This document shows, piece after piece, positions 1 through 11,600 of a stretch of DNA of 64,000 bases. The position numbers and the translations under genes were made by a program. Position 1 is the first letter of the stretch. Each line of letters starts with the position of its first letter. Below the pieces are notes generated by a model that did no database searches, was not told the DNA's origin, and saw only the letters and a program-made list of their open reading frames with translations. Source of the DNA: Odiellus spinosus (Eukaryota; Arthropoda; Arachnida; Opiliones; Phalangiidae); assembly GCA_963920705.1 (NCBI GenBank), contig CAWUCO010000207.1, forward strand, positions 186,001-250,000. The letters run 5' to 3'.

Positions 1-3000
1 TTTTGGAAAGTTCGTTGAAAAACATGGAAAATATGGCCAATTGAAAAAACATCTAATATCAAAAAGCGAATTTTTTAAATCTGAAATTTGACTATTTTGA
101 TATTGTATGATTTCTTGAATTGGCCATATTTTTCTCGTTTTTCAACGGATTTTTGAAAACTCTTATTATTTAGACTATCCATTAATTGCTCTTTCGAATG
201 ACTTTGGTTTTGTCTAAATTGCCAAAACGTGACAAATATGAAATTGGTTAAAATTAAGCAAAAACGCTTAAAAATCCTAGATTATTGGATTCAAATTGAC
301 ACAAAACATTTGATTTTTAAGCGATTTAGACAAAATTAACACCACTCGAAAGAGCAAATATTTGTCTATCTAAAAACAAGAGTTTTGGAAAATCCGTTTA
401 AAAACATGGAAAATATAGTCAATTCAAAAAACATCTAATATCAAAAAGCGAATTTTTAAAATCTGAAATTTGACTATTTTTATATTGTATGATTTCTTGA
501 ATTGACCATATTTTTCTCGTTTTTCAACGGATTTTTGAAAACTTTTATTATTTAGACTATCCATTAATTGCTCTTTCTAATGACTTTGGTTTTGTCTAAA
601 TTGCCAAAACGTGACAAATATGAAATTGGTTAAAATTAAGCAAAAACGCTTAAAAATCCTAGATTATTGAATTCAAATTGACACAAAACATTTGATTTTT
701 AAGCGATTTAGACAAAATTAAAACCTATCGAAAGAGCAAATATTGGACTATCTAAAAAACAAGAGTTTTGGAAAATCTGTTGAAAAACATGGAAAATATG
801 GCCAATTGAAAAAACATCTAATATCAAAAAGCGAATTTTTTAAATCTGAAATTTGACTATTTTGATATTGTATGATTTCTTGAATTGGCCATATTTTTCT
901 CGTTTTTCAACGGATTTTTGAAAACTCTTATTATTTAGACTATCCATTAATGGCTCTTTCGAATGACTTTGGTTTTGTCTAAATTGCCAAAACGTGACAA
1001 ATATGAAATTGGTTAAAATTAAGCAAAAACGCTTAAAAATCCTAGATTATTGGATTCAAATTGACACAAAACATTTGATTTTTAAGCGATTTAGATAAAA
1101 TTAACACCACTCGAAAGAGCAAATATTTGTCTATCTAAAAAACAAGAGTTTTGGAAAATCCGTTTAAAAACATGGAAAATATAGTCAATTCAAAAAACAT
1201 CTAATATCAAAAAGCGAATTTTTAAAATCTGAAATTTGACTATTTTGATATTGTATGATTTCTTGAATTGGCCATATTTGTCTTGTTTTTCAACGGATTT
1301 TTGAAAACTCTTATTATTTAGACTGTCCATTAATTGCTCTTTCGAATGACTTTGGTTTTGTCTAAATTGCCAAAACGTGACAAATATAAAATTGGTTAAA
1401 ATTAAGCAAAAACGCTTAAAAATCCAAGATTATATGATTCAAATGGACACAAAACATTTGATTTTTAAGCGATTTAGACAAAATTAACACCACTCGAAAG
1501 AGCAAATATTGGACTATCTAAAAAACAAGAGTTTTGGAAAGTTCGTTGAAAAACATGGAAAATATGGCCAATTGAAAAAACATCTAATATCAAAAAGCGA
1601 ATTTTTTAAATCTGAAATTTGACTATTTTGATATTGTATGATTTCTTGAATTGGCCATATTTTTCTCGTTTTTCAACGGATTTTTGAAAACTCTTATTAT
1701 TTAGACTATCCATTAATTGCTCTTTCGAATGACTTTGGTTTTGTCTAAATTGCCAAAACGTGACAAATATAAAATTGGTTAAAATTAAGCAAAAACGCTT
1801 AAAAATCCAAGATTATATGATTCAAATGGACACAAAACATTTGATTTTTAAGCGATTTAGACAAAATTAACACCACTCGAAAGAGCAAATATTGGACTAT
1901 CTAAAAAACAAGAGTTTTGGAAAGTTCGTTGAAAAACATGGAAAATATGGCCAATTGAAAAAACATCTAATATCAAAAAGCGAATTTTTTAAATCTGAAA
2001 TTTGACTATTTTGATATTGTATGATTTCTTGAATTGGCCATATTTTTCTCGTTTTTCAACGGATTTTTGAAAACTCTTATTATTTAGACTATCCATTAAT
2101 TGCTCTTTCGAATGACTTTGGTTTTGTCTAAATTGCCAAAACGTGACAAATATGAAATTGGTTAAAATTAAGCAAAAACGCTTAAAAATCCTAGATTATT
2201 GGATTCAAATTGACACAAAACATTTGATTTTTAAGCGATTTAGACAAAATTAACACCACTCGAAAGAGCAAATATTTGTCTATCTAAAAACAAGAGTTTT
2301 GGAAAATCCGTTTAAAAACATGGAAAATATAGTCAATTCAAAAAACATCTAATATCAAAAAGCGAATTTTTAAAATCTGAAATTTGACTATTTTTATATT
2401 GTATGATTTCTTGAATTGACCATATTTTTCTCGTTTTTCAACGGATTTTTGAAAACTTTTATTATTTAGACTATCCATTAATTGCTCTTTCTAATGACTT
2501 TGGTTTTGTCTAAATTGCCAAAACGTGACAAATATGAAATTGGTTAAAATTAAGCAAAAACGCTTAAAAATCCTAGATTATTGAATTCAAATTGACACAA
2601 AACATTTGATTTTTAAGCGATTTAGACAAAATTAAAACCTATCGAAAGAGCAAATATTGGACTATCTAAAAAACAAGAGTTTTGGAAAATCTGTTGAAAA
2701 ACATGGAAAATATGGCCAATTGAAAAAACATCTAATATCAAAAAGCGAATTTTTTAAATCTGAAATTTGACTATTTTGATATTGTATGATTTCTTGAATT
2801 GGCCATATTTTTCTCGTTTTTCAACGGATTTTTGAAAACTCTTATTATTTAGACTATCCATTAATGGCTCTTTCGAATGACTTTGGTTTTGTCTAAATTG
2901 CCAAAACGTGACAAATATGAAATTGGTTAAAATTAAGCAAAAACGCTTAAAAATCCTAGATTATTGGATTCAAATTGACACAAAACATTTGATTTTTAAG

Positions 3001-3828
3001 CGATTTAGATAAAATTAACACCACTCGAAAGAGCAAATATTTGTCTATCTAAAAAACAAGAGTTTTGGAAAATCCGTTTAAAAACATGGAAAATATAGTC
3101 AATTCAAAAAACATCTAATATCAAAAAGCGAATTTTTAAAATCTGAAATTTGACTATTTTGATATTGTATGATTTCTTGAATTGGCCATATTTGTCTTGT
3201 TTTTCAACGGATTTTTGAAAACTCTTATTATTTAGACTGTCCATTAATTGCTCTTTCGAATGACTTTGGTTTTGTCTAAATTGCCAAAACGTGACAAATA
3301 TAAAATTGGTTAAAATTAAGCAAAAACGCTTAAAAATCCAAGATTATATGATTCAAATGGACACAAAACATTTGATTTTTAAGCGATTTAGACAAAATTA
3401 ACACCACTCGAAAGAGCAAATATTGGACTATCTAAAAAACAAGAGTTTTGGAAAGTTCGTTGAAAAACATGGAAAATATGGCCAATTGAAAAAACATCTA
3501 ATATCAAAAAGCGAATTTTTTAAATCTGAAATTTGACTATTTTGATATTGTATGATTTCTTGAATTGGCCATATTTTTCTCGTTTTTCAACGGATTTTTG
3601 AAAACTCTTATTATTTAGACTATCCATTAATTGCTCTTTCGAATGACTTTGGTTTTGTCTAAATTGCCAAAACGTGACAAATATAAAATTGGTTAAAATT
3701 AAGCAAAAACGCTTAAAAATCCAAGATTATATGATTCAAATGGACACAAAACATTTGATTTTTAAGCGATTTAGACAAAATTAACACCACTCGAAAGAGC
3801 AAATATTGGACTATCTAAAAAACAAGAG
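1..3828 (+). repeat. Higher-order repeat, two 1914-bp (5-monomer) units
   Basis: Positions 1-1914 and 1915-3828 carry the same order of five monomer variants and look almost identical on reading. Shared oddities fall at the same phase: a five-A TCTAAAAACAAG run (near 370 and 2285), TTGAATTC in place of TTGGATTC (near 668 and 2582), and AATGGCTC in place of AATTGCTC (near 950 and 2864). After 3828 the pattern continues with an altered order of the same variants, so the 5-mer register is not kept. An 1148-bp (3-monomer) repeat with ACGCTCAAAA at 5241 and 6389 follows. Confidence 0.85.
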
Positions 3829-6800
3829 TTTTGGAAAGTTCGTTGAAAAACATGGAAAATATGGCCAATTGAAAAAACATCTAATATCAAAAAGCGAATT
3901 TTTTAAATCTGAAATTTGACTATTTTGATATTGTATGATTTCTTGAATTGGCCATATTTTTCTCGTTTTTCAACGGATTTTTGAAAACTCTTATTATTTA
4001 GACTATCCATTAATGGCTCTTTCGAATGACTTTGGTTTTGTCTAAATTGCCAAAACGTGACAAATATGAAATTGGTTAAAATTAAGCAAAAACGCTTAAA
4101 AATCCTAGATTATTGGATTCAAATTGACACAAAACATTTGATTTTTAAGCGATTTAGATAAAATTAACACCACTCGAAAGAGCAAATATTTGTCTATCTA
4201 AAAAACAAGAGTTTTGGAAAATCCGTTTAAAAACATGGAAAATATAGTCAATTCAAAAAACATCTAATATCAAAAAGCGAATTTTTAAAATCTGAAATTT
4301 GACTATTTTGATATTGTATGATTTCTTGAATTGGCCATATTTGTCTTGTTTTTCAACGGATTTTTGAAAACTCTTATTATTTAGACTGTCCATTAATTGC
4401 TCTTTCGAATGACTTTGGTTTTGTCTAAATTGCCAAAACGTGACAAATATAAAATTGGTTAAAATTAAGCAAAAACGCTTAAAAATCCAAGATTATATGA
4501 TTCAAATGGACACAAAACATTTGATTTTTAAGCGATTTAGACAAAATTAACACCACTCGAAAGAGCAAATATTGGACTATCTAAAAAACAAGAGTTTTGG
4601 AAAGTTCGTTGAAAAACATGGAAAATATGGCCAATTGAAAAAACATCTAATATCAAAAAGCGAATTTTTTAAATCTGAAATTTGACTATTTTGATATTGT
4701 ATGATTTCTTGAATTGGCCATATTTTTCTCGTTTTTCAACGGATTTTTGAAAACTCTTATTATTTAGACTATCCATTAATTGCTCTTTCGAATGACTTTG
4801 GTTTTGTCTAAATTGCCAAAACGTGACAAATATAAAATTGGTTAAAATTAAGCAAAAACGCTTAAAAATCCAAGATTATATGATTCAAATGGACACAAAA
4901 CATTTGATTTTTAAGCGATTTAGACAAAATTAACACCACTCGAAAGAGCAAATATTGGACTATCTAAAAAACAAGAGTTTTGGAAAGTTCGTTGAAAAAC
5001 ATGGAAAATATGGCCAATTGAAAAAACATCTAATATCAAAAAGCGAATTTTTTAAATCTGAAATTTGACTATTTTGATATTGTATGATTTCTTGAATTGG
5101 CCATATTTTTCTCGTTTTTCAACGGATTTTTGAAAACTCTTATTATTTAGACTATCCATTAATTGCTCTTTCGAATGACTTTGGTTTTGTCTAAATTGCC
5201 AAAACGTGACAAATATGAAATTGGTTAAAATTAAGCAAAAACGCTCAAAAATCCTAGATTATTGGATTCAAATTGACACAAAACATTTGATTTTTAAGCG
5301 ATTTAGACAAAATTAACACCACTCGAAAGAGCAAATATTTGTCTATCTAAAAACAAGAGTTTTGGAAAATCCGTTTAAAAACATGGAAAATATAGTCAAT
5401 TCAAAAAACATCTAATATCAAAAAGCGAATTTTTAAAATCTGAAATTTGACTATTTTTATATTGTATGATTTCTTGAATTGACCATATTTTTCTCGTTTT
5501 TCAACGGATTTTTGAAAACTTTTATTATTTAGACTATCCATTAATTGCTCTTTCTAATGACTTTGGTTTTGTCTAAATTGCCAAAACGTGACAAATATAA
5601 AATTGGTTAAAATTAAGCAAAAACGCTTAAAAATCCAAGATTATATGATTCAAATGGACACAAAACATTTGATTTTTAAGCGATTTAGACAAAATTAACA
5701 CCACTCGAAAGAGCAAATATTGGACTATCTAAAAAACAAGAGTTTTGGAAAGTTCGTTGAAAAACATGGAAAATATGGCCAATTGAAAAAACATCTAATA
5801 TCAAAAAGCGAATTTTTTAAATCTGAAATTTGACTATTTTGATATTGTATGATTTCTTGAATTGGCCATATTTTTCTCGTTTTTCAACGGATTTTTGAAA
5901 ACTCTTATTATTTAGACTATCCATTAATTGCTCTTTCGAATGACTTTGGTTTTGTCTAAATTGCCAAAACGTGACAAATATAAAATTGGTTAAAATTAAG
6001 CAAAAACGCTTAAAAATCCAAGATTATATGATTCAAATGGACACAAAACATTTGATTTTTAAGCGATTTAGACAAAATTAACACCACTCGAAAGAGCAAA
6101 TATTGGACTATCTAAAAAACAAGAGTTTTGGAAAGTTCGTTGAAAAACATGGAAAATATGGCCAATTGAAAAAACATCTAATATCAAAAAGCGAATTTTT
6201 TAAATCTGAAATTTGACTATTTTGATATTGTATGATTTCTTGAATTGGCCATATTTTTCTCGTTTTTCAACGGATTTTTGAAAACTCTTATTATTTAGAC
6301 TATCCATTAATTGCTCTTTCGAATGACTTTGGTTTTGTCTAAATTGCCAAAACGTGACAAATATGAAATTGGTTAAAATTAAGCAAAAACGCTCAAAAAT
6401 CCTAGATTATTGGATTCAAATTGACACAAAACATTTGATTTTTAAGCGATTTAGACAAAATTAACACCACTCGAAAGAGCAAATATTTGTCTATCTAAAA
6501 ACAAGAGTTTTGGAAAATCCGTTTAAAAACATGGAAAATATAGTCAATTCAAAAAACATCTAATATCAAAAAGCGAATTTTTAAAATCTGAAATTTGACT
6601 ATTTTTATATTGTATGATTTCTTGAATTGACCATATTTTTCTCGTTTTTCAACGGATTTTTGAAAACTTTTATTATTTAGACTATCCATTAATTGCTCTT
6701 TCTAATGACTTTGGTTTTGTCTAAATTGCCAAAACGTGACAAATATGAAATTGGTTAAAATTAAGCAAAAACGCTTAAAAATCCTAGATTATTGAATTCA

Positions 6801-7987
6801 AATTGACACAAAACATTTGATTTTTAAGCGATTTAGACAAAATTAAAACCTATCGAAAGAGCAAATATTGGACTATCTAAAAAACAAGAGTTTTGGAAAA
6901 TCTGTTGAAAAACATGGAAAATATGGCCAATTGAAAAAACATCTAATATCATAAAGCGAATTTTTAAAATCTGAAATTTGACTATTTTGATATTGTATGA
7001 TTTCTTGAATTGGCCATATTTGTCTTGTTTTTCAACGGATTTTTGAAAACTCTTATTATTTAGACTGTCCATTAATTGCTCTTTCGAATGACTTTGGTTT
7101 TGACGAAATTGCCAAAACGTTACAAATATAAAATTGGTTAAAATTAAGCAAAAACGCTTAAAAATCCAAGATTATATGATTCAAATGGACACAAAACATT
7201 TGATTTTTAAGCGATTTAGACAAAATTAACACCACTCGAAAGAGCAAATACTGGACTATCTAAAAAACAAGAGTTTTGGAAAGTCCGTTGAAAAACATGG
7301 AAAATATGGCCAATTGAAAAAACATCTAATATCAAAAAGCGAATTTTTTAAATCTGAAATTTGACTATTTTGATATTGTATGATTTCTTGAATTGGAAAT
7401 ATTTTTCTTGTTTTTCAACGGATTTTTGAAAATTCTTATTATTTAGACTATCCATTAATTGCTCTTTCGAATGACTTTGGTTTTGTCTAAATTGCCAAAA
7501 CGTGACAAATATAAAATTGGTTAAAATTAAGCAAAAACGCTTAAAAATCCAAGATTATTGGATTCAAATTGACACAAAACATTTGATTTTTAAGCGATTT
7601 AGACAAAATTAAAACCTATTGAAAGAGCAAATATTGGACTATCTAAAAAACAAGAGTTTTGGAAAATCTGTTGAAAAACATGGAAAATATGGCCAATTGA
7701 AAAAACATCTAATATCAAAAAGCGAATTTTTAAAATCTGAAATTTGACTATTTTGATATTGTATGATTTCTTGAATTGGCCATATTTGTCTTGTTTTTCA
7801 ACGGATTTTTGAAAACTCTTATTATTTAGACTGTCCATTAATTGCTCTTTCGAATGACTTTGGTTTTGACTAAATTGCCAAAACGTTACAAATATAAAAT
7901 TGGTTAAAATTAAGCAAAAACGCTTAAAAATCCAAGATTATATGATTCAAATGGACACAAAACATTTGATTTTTAAGCAATTAAACA

Positions 7988-7995
7988 AAATTAAC
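7988..7995 (+). repeat. 8-bp target-site duplication, left copy
   Basis: AAATTAAC directly before the first inserted element. The same eight bases follow the element at 8687-8694. Ordinary monomers have a single AAATTAAC followed by ACCACTCG at this place, so the unoccupied site is visible dozens of times in the window. The other three element copies show the same pair. Confidence 0.85.
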
Positions 7996-8007
7996 GGTCT
8001 ACCCCCA

Positions 8008-8311
8008 TTTCGCCCAATTTATTTTCGCCCAATTTCATTTCGCCCAATTCCCATTTCGCCCAGTTTCTTTTCGCACAATTTCATCTCGCCCAATTCCCAT
8101 TTCGCCCAATTTCTTTTCGCCCAAATCCCATTTCGCCCAACCCCATTTGGCCCAATTTCTTTTCGCCCAATTCCCGTTGGCCCAATTCCCATTTGGCCCA
8201 ATTCCCATTTGGCCCAATTCCCATTTGGCCTAATGTCTTCTCGCCCAATCTCGTTTCGCCCAATTTTGATTTGGACCAATCTCATTTTGCCCAAGTCACA
8301 TTTTTCCACTT
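8008..8311 (+). repeat. Left-arm minisatellite of CGCCCAATT units
   Basis: Some 17-19 degenerate units of about 15-16 bp with the core (T)CGCCCAATTYCCAT. The middle units have TGGCCCAATT in place of TCGCCCAATT. The array lies inside inserted-element copy 1 and recurs unchanged in the other three copies. Because the units lack stops in several frames, the array gives short spurious frames rich in Pro/Phe/Arg on one strand and Gly/Asn/Trp on the other. Confidence 0.85.
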
Positions 8312-8323
8312 TTTTCCCCCCAA

Positions 8324-8348
8324 CCTAACCTAACCTAACCTAACCTAA
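8324..8348 (+). repeat. Telomere-like (CCTAA)5 run inside the element
   Basis: Five consecutive CCTAA pentamers, the complement of the TTAGG arthropod telomere repeat, lie at the junction between the element's left array and its AT-rich core. The other copies have 4, 5 and 5 pentamers. The run is far too short to be a telomere. It may be a fortuitous A/C-rich run or a remnant of telomeric sequence captured by the element. Confidence 0.75.
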
Positions 8349-8419
8349 ATTAAATAAAAGTCACTTTTTTGGTCAACTAAGACTTTAAATTTTAAAAGGT
8401 TTAAGCTTTAATCGTTTTA

Positions 8420-8686
8420 GGCGAAAAGGGAAGAGAAATTTTTGGGTTGGGCGAAATGGGAATAGATAATTCTAGGCTAACTGATAAAACGATTGGGCAA
8501 ATTGGGATTGGGCGAATTGAGAAAAGGAATTTTTAGTTTGGGCAAAATGGGAAGAGATAATTTAGGGCCAAATGATAAAGCGATTGGGCAAAGTAGGATT
8601 GGGAGAAATGGGAATAGATAATTTTGGGCAAAAAATGCCTTGGGCGAAATGGGAATAGACCATTTTGGGCGAAATGGGTACATACC
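8420..8686 (-). repeat. Right-arm inverted array of GGGCGAAATGGG motifs
   Basis: The motif GGGCGAAATGGGAATAG and relatives (GGGCAAAATGGGAAGAG, GGGAGAAATGGGAATAG, GGGCAAATTGGG) recur at roughly 20-60 bp spacing to the right end of the element. They are the reverse complement of the left-arm units, so the element has inverted arms made of short repeats. A single strand could fold, though imperfectly, because spacings differ between the arms. Confidence 0.75.
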
Positions 8687-11600
8687 AAATTAACACCACT
8701 CGAAAGAGCAAATATTGGACTATCTAAAAAACAAGAGTTTTGGAAAGTTCGTTGAAAAACATGGAAAATATGGCCAATTGAAAAAACATCTAATATCAAA
8801 AAGCGAATTTTTTAAATCTGAAATTTGACTATTTTGATATTGTATGATTTCTTGAATTGGCCATATTTTTCTCGTTTTTCAACGGATTTTTGAAAACTCT
8901 TATTATTTAGACTATCCATTAATGGCTCTTTCGAATGACTTTGGTTTTGTCTAAATTGCCAAAACGTGACAAATATGAAATTGGTTAAAATTAAGCAAAA
9001 ACGCTTAAAAATCCTAGATTATTGGATTCAAATTGACACAAAACATTTGATTTTTAAGCGATTTAGATAAAATTAACACCACTCGAAAGAGCAAATATTT
9101 GTCTATCTAAAAAACAAGAGTTTTGGAAAATCCGTTTAAAAACATGGAAAATATAGTCAATTCAAAAAACATCTAATATCAAAAAGCGAATTTTTAAAAT
9201 CTGAAATTTGACTATTTTTATATTGTATGATTTCTTGAATTGACCATATTTTTCTCGTTTTTCAACGGATTTTTGAAAACTTTTATTATTTAGACTATCC
9301 ATTAATTGCTCTTTCTAATGACTTTGGTTTTGTCTAAATTGCCAAAACGTGACAAATATGAAATTGGTTAAAATTAAGCAAAAACGCTTAAAAATCCTAG
9401 ATTATTGTATTCAAATTGACACAAAACATTTGATTTTTAAGCGATTTAGACAAAATTAAAACCTATCGAAAGAGCAAATATTGGTCTTTCTAAAAAACAA
9501 GAGTTTTGGAAAATCCGTTGAAAAACATGGAAAATATGGCCAATTCAAAAAACATCTAATATAAAAAAGCGAATTTTTAAAATCTGAAATTTGACTATTT
9601 TGATATTGTATGATTTCTTGAATTGGCCATATTTTTCTTGTTTTTCAACGGGTTTTTGAAAACTCTTATTATTTAGACTGTCCATTAATTGCTCTTTCGA
9701 ATGACTTTGGTTTTGTCTAAATTGCCAAAACGTGACAAATATAAAATTGGTTAAAATTAAGCAAAAACGCTTAAAAATCCAAGATTATATGATTCAAATG
9801 GACACAAAACATTTGATTTTTAAGCGATTTAGACAAAATTAACACCACTCGAAAGAGCAAATATTGGTCTATCAAAAAAACAAGAGTTTTGGAAAATCCG
9901 TTGAAAAACATGGAAAATATGGCCAATTCCAAAAACATCTAATATAAAAAAGCGAATTTTTAAAATCTGAAATTTGACTATTTTGATATTGTATGATTTA
10001 TTGAATTGGCCATATTTTTCTTGTTTTTCAACGGATTTTTGAAAACTCTTATTATTTAGACTATCCATTAATTGCTCTTTCGAATGACTTTGGTTTTGTC
10101 TAAATTGCCAAAACGTGACAAATATAAAATTGGTTAAAATTAAGCAAAAACGCTTAAAAAGCCAAGATTATATGATTCAAATGGACACAAAACATTTGAT
10201 TTTTAAGCGATTTAGACAAAATTAACACCACTCGAAAGAGCAAATATTGGACTATCTAAAAAACAAGAGTTTTGGAAAATCTGTTGAAAAACATGGAAAA
10301 TATGGCCAATTGAAAAAACATCTAATATCAAAAAGCGAATTTTTTAAATCTGAAATTTGACTATTTTGATATTGTATGATTTCTTGAATTGGCCATATTT
10401 TTCTCGTTTTTCAACGGATTTTTGAAAACTCTTATTATTTAGACTATCCATTAATTGCTCTTTCGAATGACTTTGGTTTTGTCTAAATTGCCAAAACGTG
10501 ACAAATATGAAATTGGTTAAAATTAAGCAAAAACGCTTAAAAATCCTAGATTATTGGATTCAAATTGACACAAAACATTTGATTTTTAAGCGATTTAGAC
10601 AAAATTAACACCACTCGAAAGAGCAAATATTTGTCTATCTAAAAAACAAGAGTTTTGGAAAATCCGTTTAAAAACATGGAAAATATAGTCAATTCAAAAA
10701 ACATCTAATATCAAAAAGCGAATTTTTAAAATCTGAAATTTGACTATTTTTATATTGTATGATTTCTTGAATTGACCATATTTTTCTCGTTTTTCAACGG
10801 ATTTTTGAAAACTCTTATTATTTAGACTATCCATTAATTGCTCTTTCGAATGACTTTGGTTTTGTCTAAATTGCCAAAACGTGACAAATATAAAATTGGT
10901 TAAAATTAAGTAAAAACGCTTAAAAATCCAAGATTATTGGATTCAAATTGACACAAAACATTTGATTTTTAAGCGATTTAGACAAAATTAAAACCTATCG
11001 AAAGAGCAAATATTGGACTATCTAAAAAACAAGAATTTTGGAAAATCCTTTGAAAAACATGGAAAATATGGCCAATTCAAAAAACATCTAATGTCAAAAA
11101 GCGAATTTTTAAAATCTGAAATTTGACTATTTTGATATTGTATGGTTTCTTGAATTGGCCATATTTTTCTTGTTTTTCAACGGGTTTTTGAAAACTCTTA
11201 TTATTTAGACTGTCCATTAATTGCTCTTTCGAATGACTTTGGTTTTGTCTAAATTGCCAAAACGTGACAAATATAAAATTGGTTAAAATTAAGCAAAAAC
11301 GCTTAAAAATCCAAGATTATATGATTCAAATGGACACAAAACATTTGATTTTTAAGCGATTTAGACAAAATTAACACCACTCGAAAGAGCAAATATTGGT
11401 CTATCAAAAAAACAAGAGTTTTGGAAAATCCGTTGAAAAACATGGAAAATATGGCCAATTCCAAAAACATCTAATATAAAAAAGCGAATTTTTAAAATCT
11501 GAAATTTGACTATTTTGATATTGTATGATTTATTGAATTGGCCATATTTTTCTTGTTTTTCAACGGATTTTTGAAAACTCTTATTATTTAGACTATCCAT

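Larger units (their letters stand above)
1..7995 (+). repeat. 383-bp satellite array, segment 1
   Basis: About 21 head-to-tail monomers of 383 bp. The period is seen directly from recurring landmarks such as CGATTTAGACAAAATTAA, GGCCATATTTTTCT and ACGCTTAAAAATCC. Monomers fall into a few variants that recur in blocks: one with GGAAAGTTCGTTG and TTTTTTAAATC, one with TCCGTTTAAAAACATGG and TATAGTC, and one with AAATCTGTTG. Most use TTTCTCG before the TTTTCAACGG motif. Neighbouring copies differ by only a few bases, so homogenisation is strong. No transcription unit, RNA gene or coding frame is supported. The array enters from beyond the left edge of the window. Confidence 0.98.
7996..8686 (+). 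mobile_element. Foldback/MITE-like non-coding element, copy 1 (691 bp)
   Basis: This sequence is unrelated to the satellite. It interrupts a monomer cleanly and is flanked by an 8-bp direct repeat. The ends are weakly inverted: GGTCTACCCCCA at the left against GGTATGTACCCA read inward from the right (8 of 12). The left part is a tandem array of 15-16 bp CGCCCAATT units. The right part carries the reverse-complement motif GGGCGAAATGGGAATAG at looser spacing. The centre holds a CCTAA pentamer run and an AT-rich core. No reading frame resembles a transposase, so it would be non-autonomous. An 8-bp duplication is usual for hAT elements, but the ends do not let me assign a superfamily. Arrangement and duplication are seen; mobility is inferred. 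Confidence 0.8.

Noticed and set aside
7900-8328. 142-codon plus-strand frame repeated at four places, with 60-96 codon minus-strand frames over it
   Set aside because: It starts in satellite and runs across the insertion junction into the 15-16 bp minisatellite. The residue pattern is only the translated short repeat.
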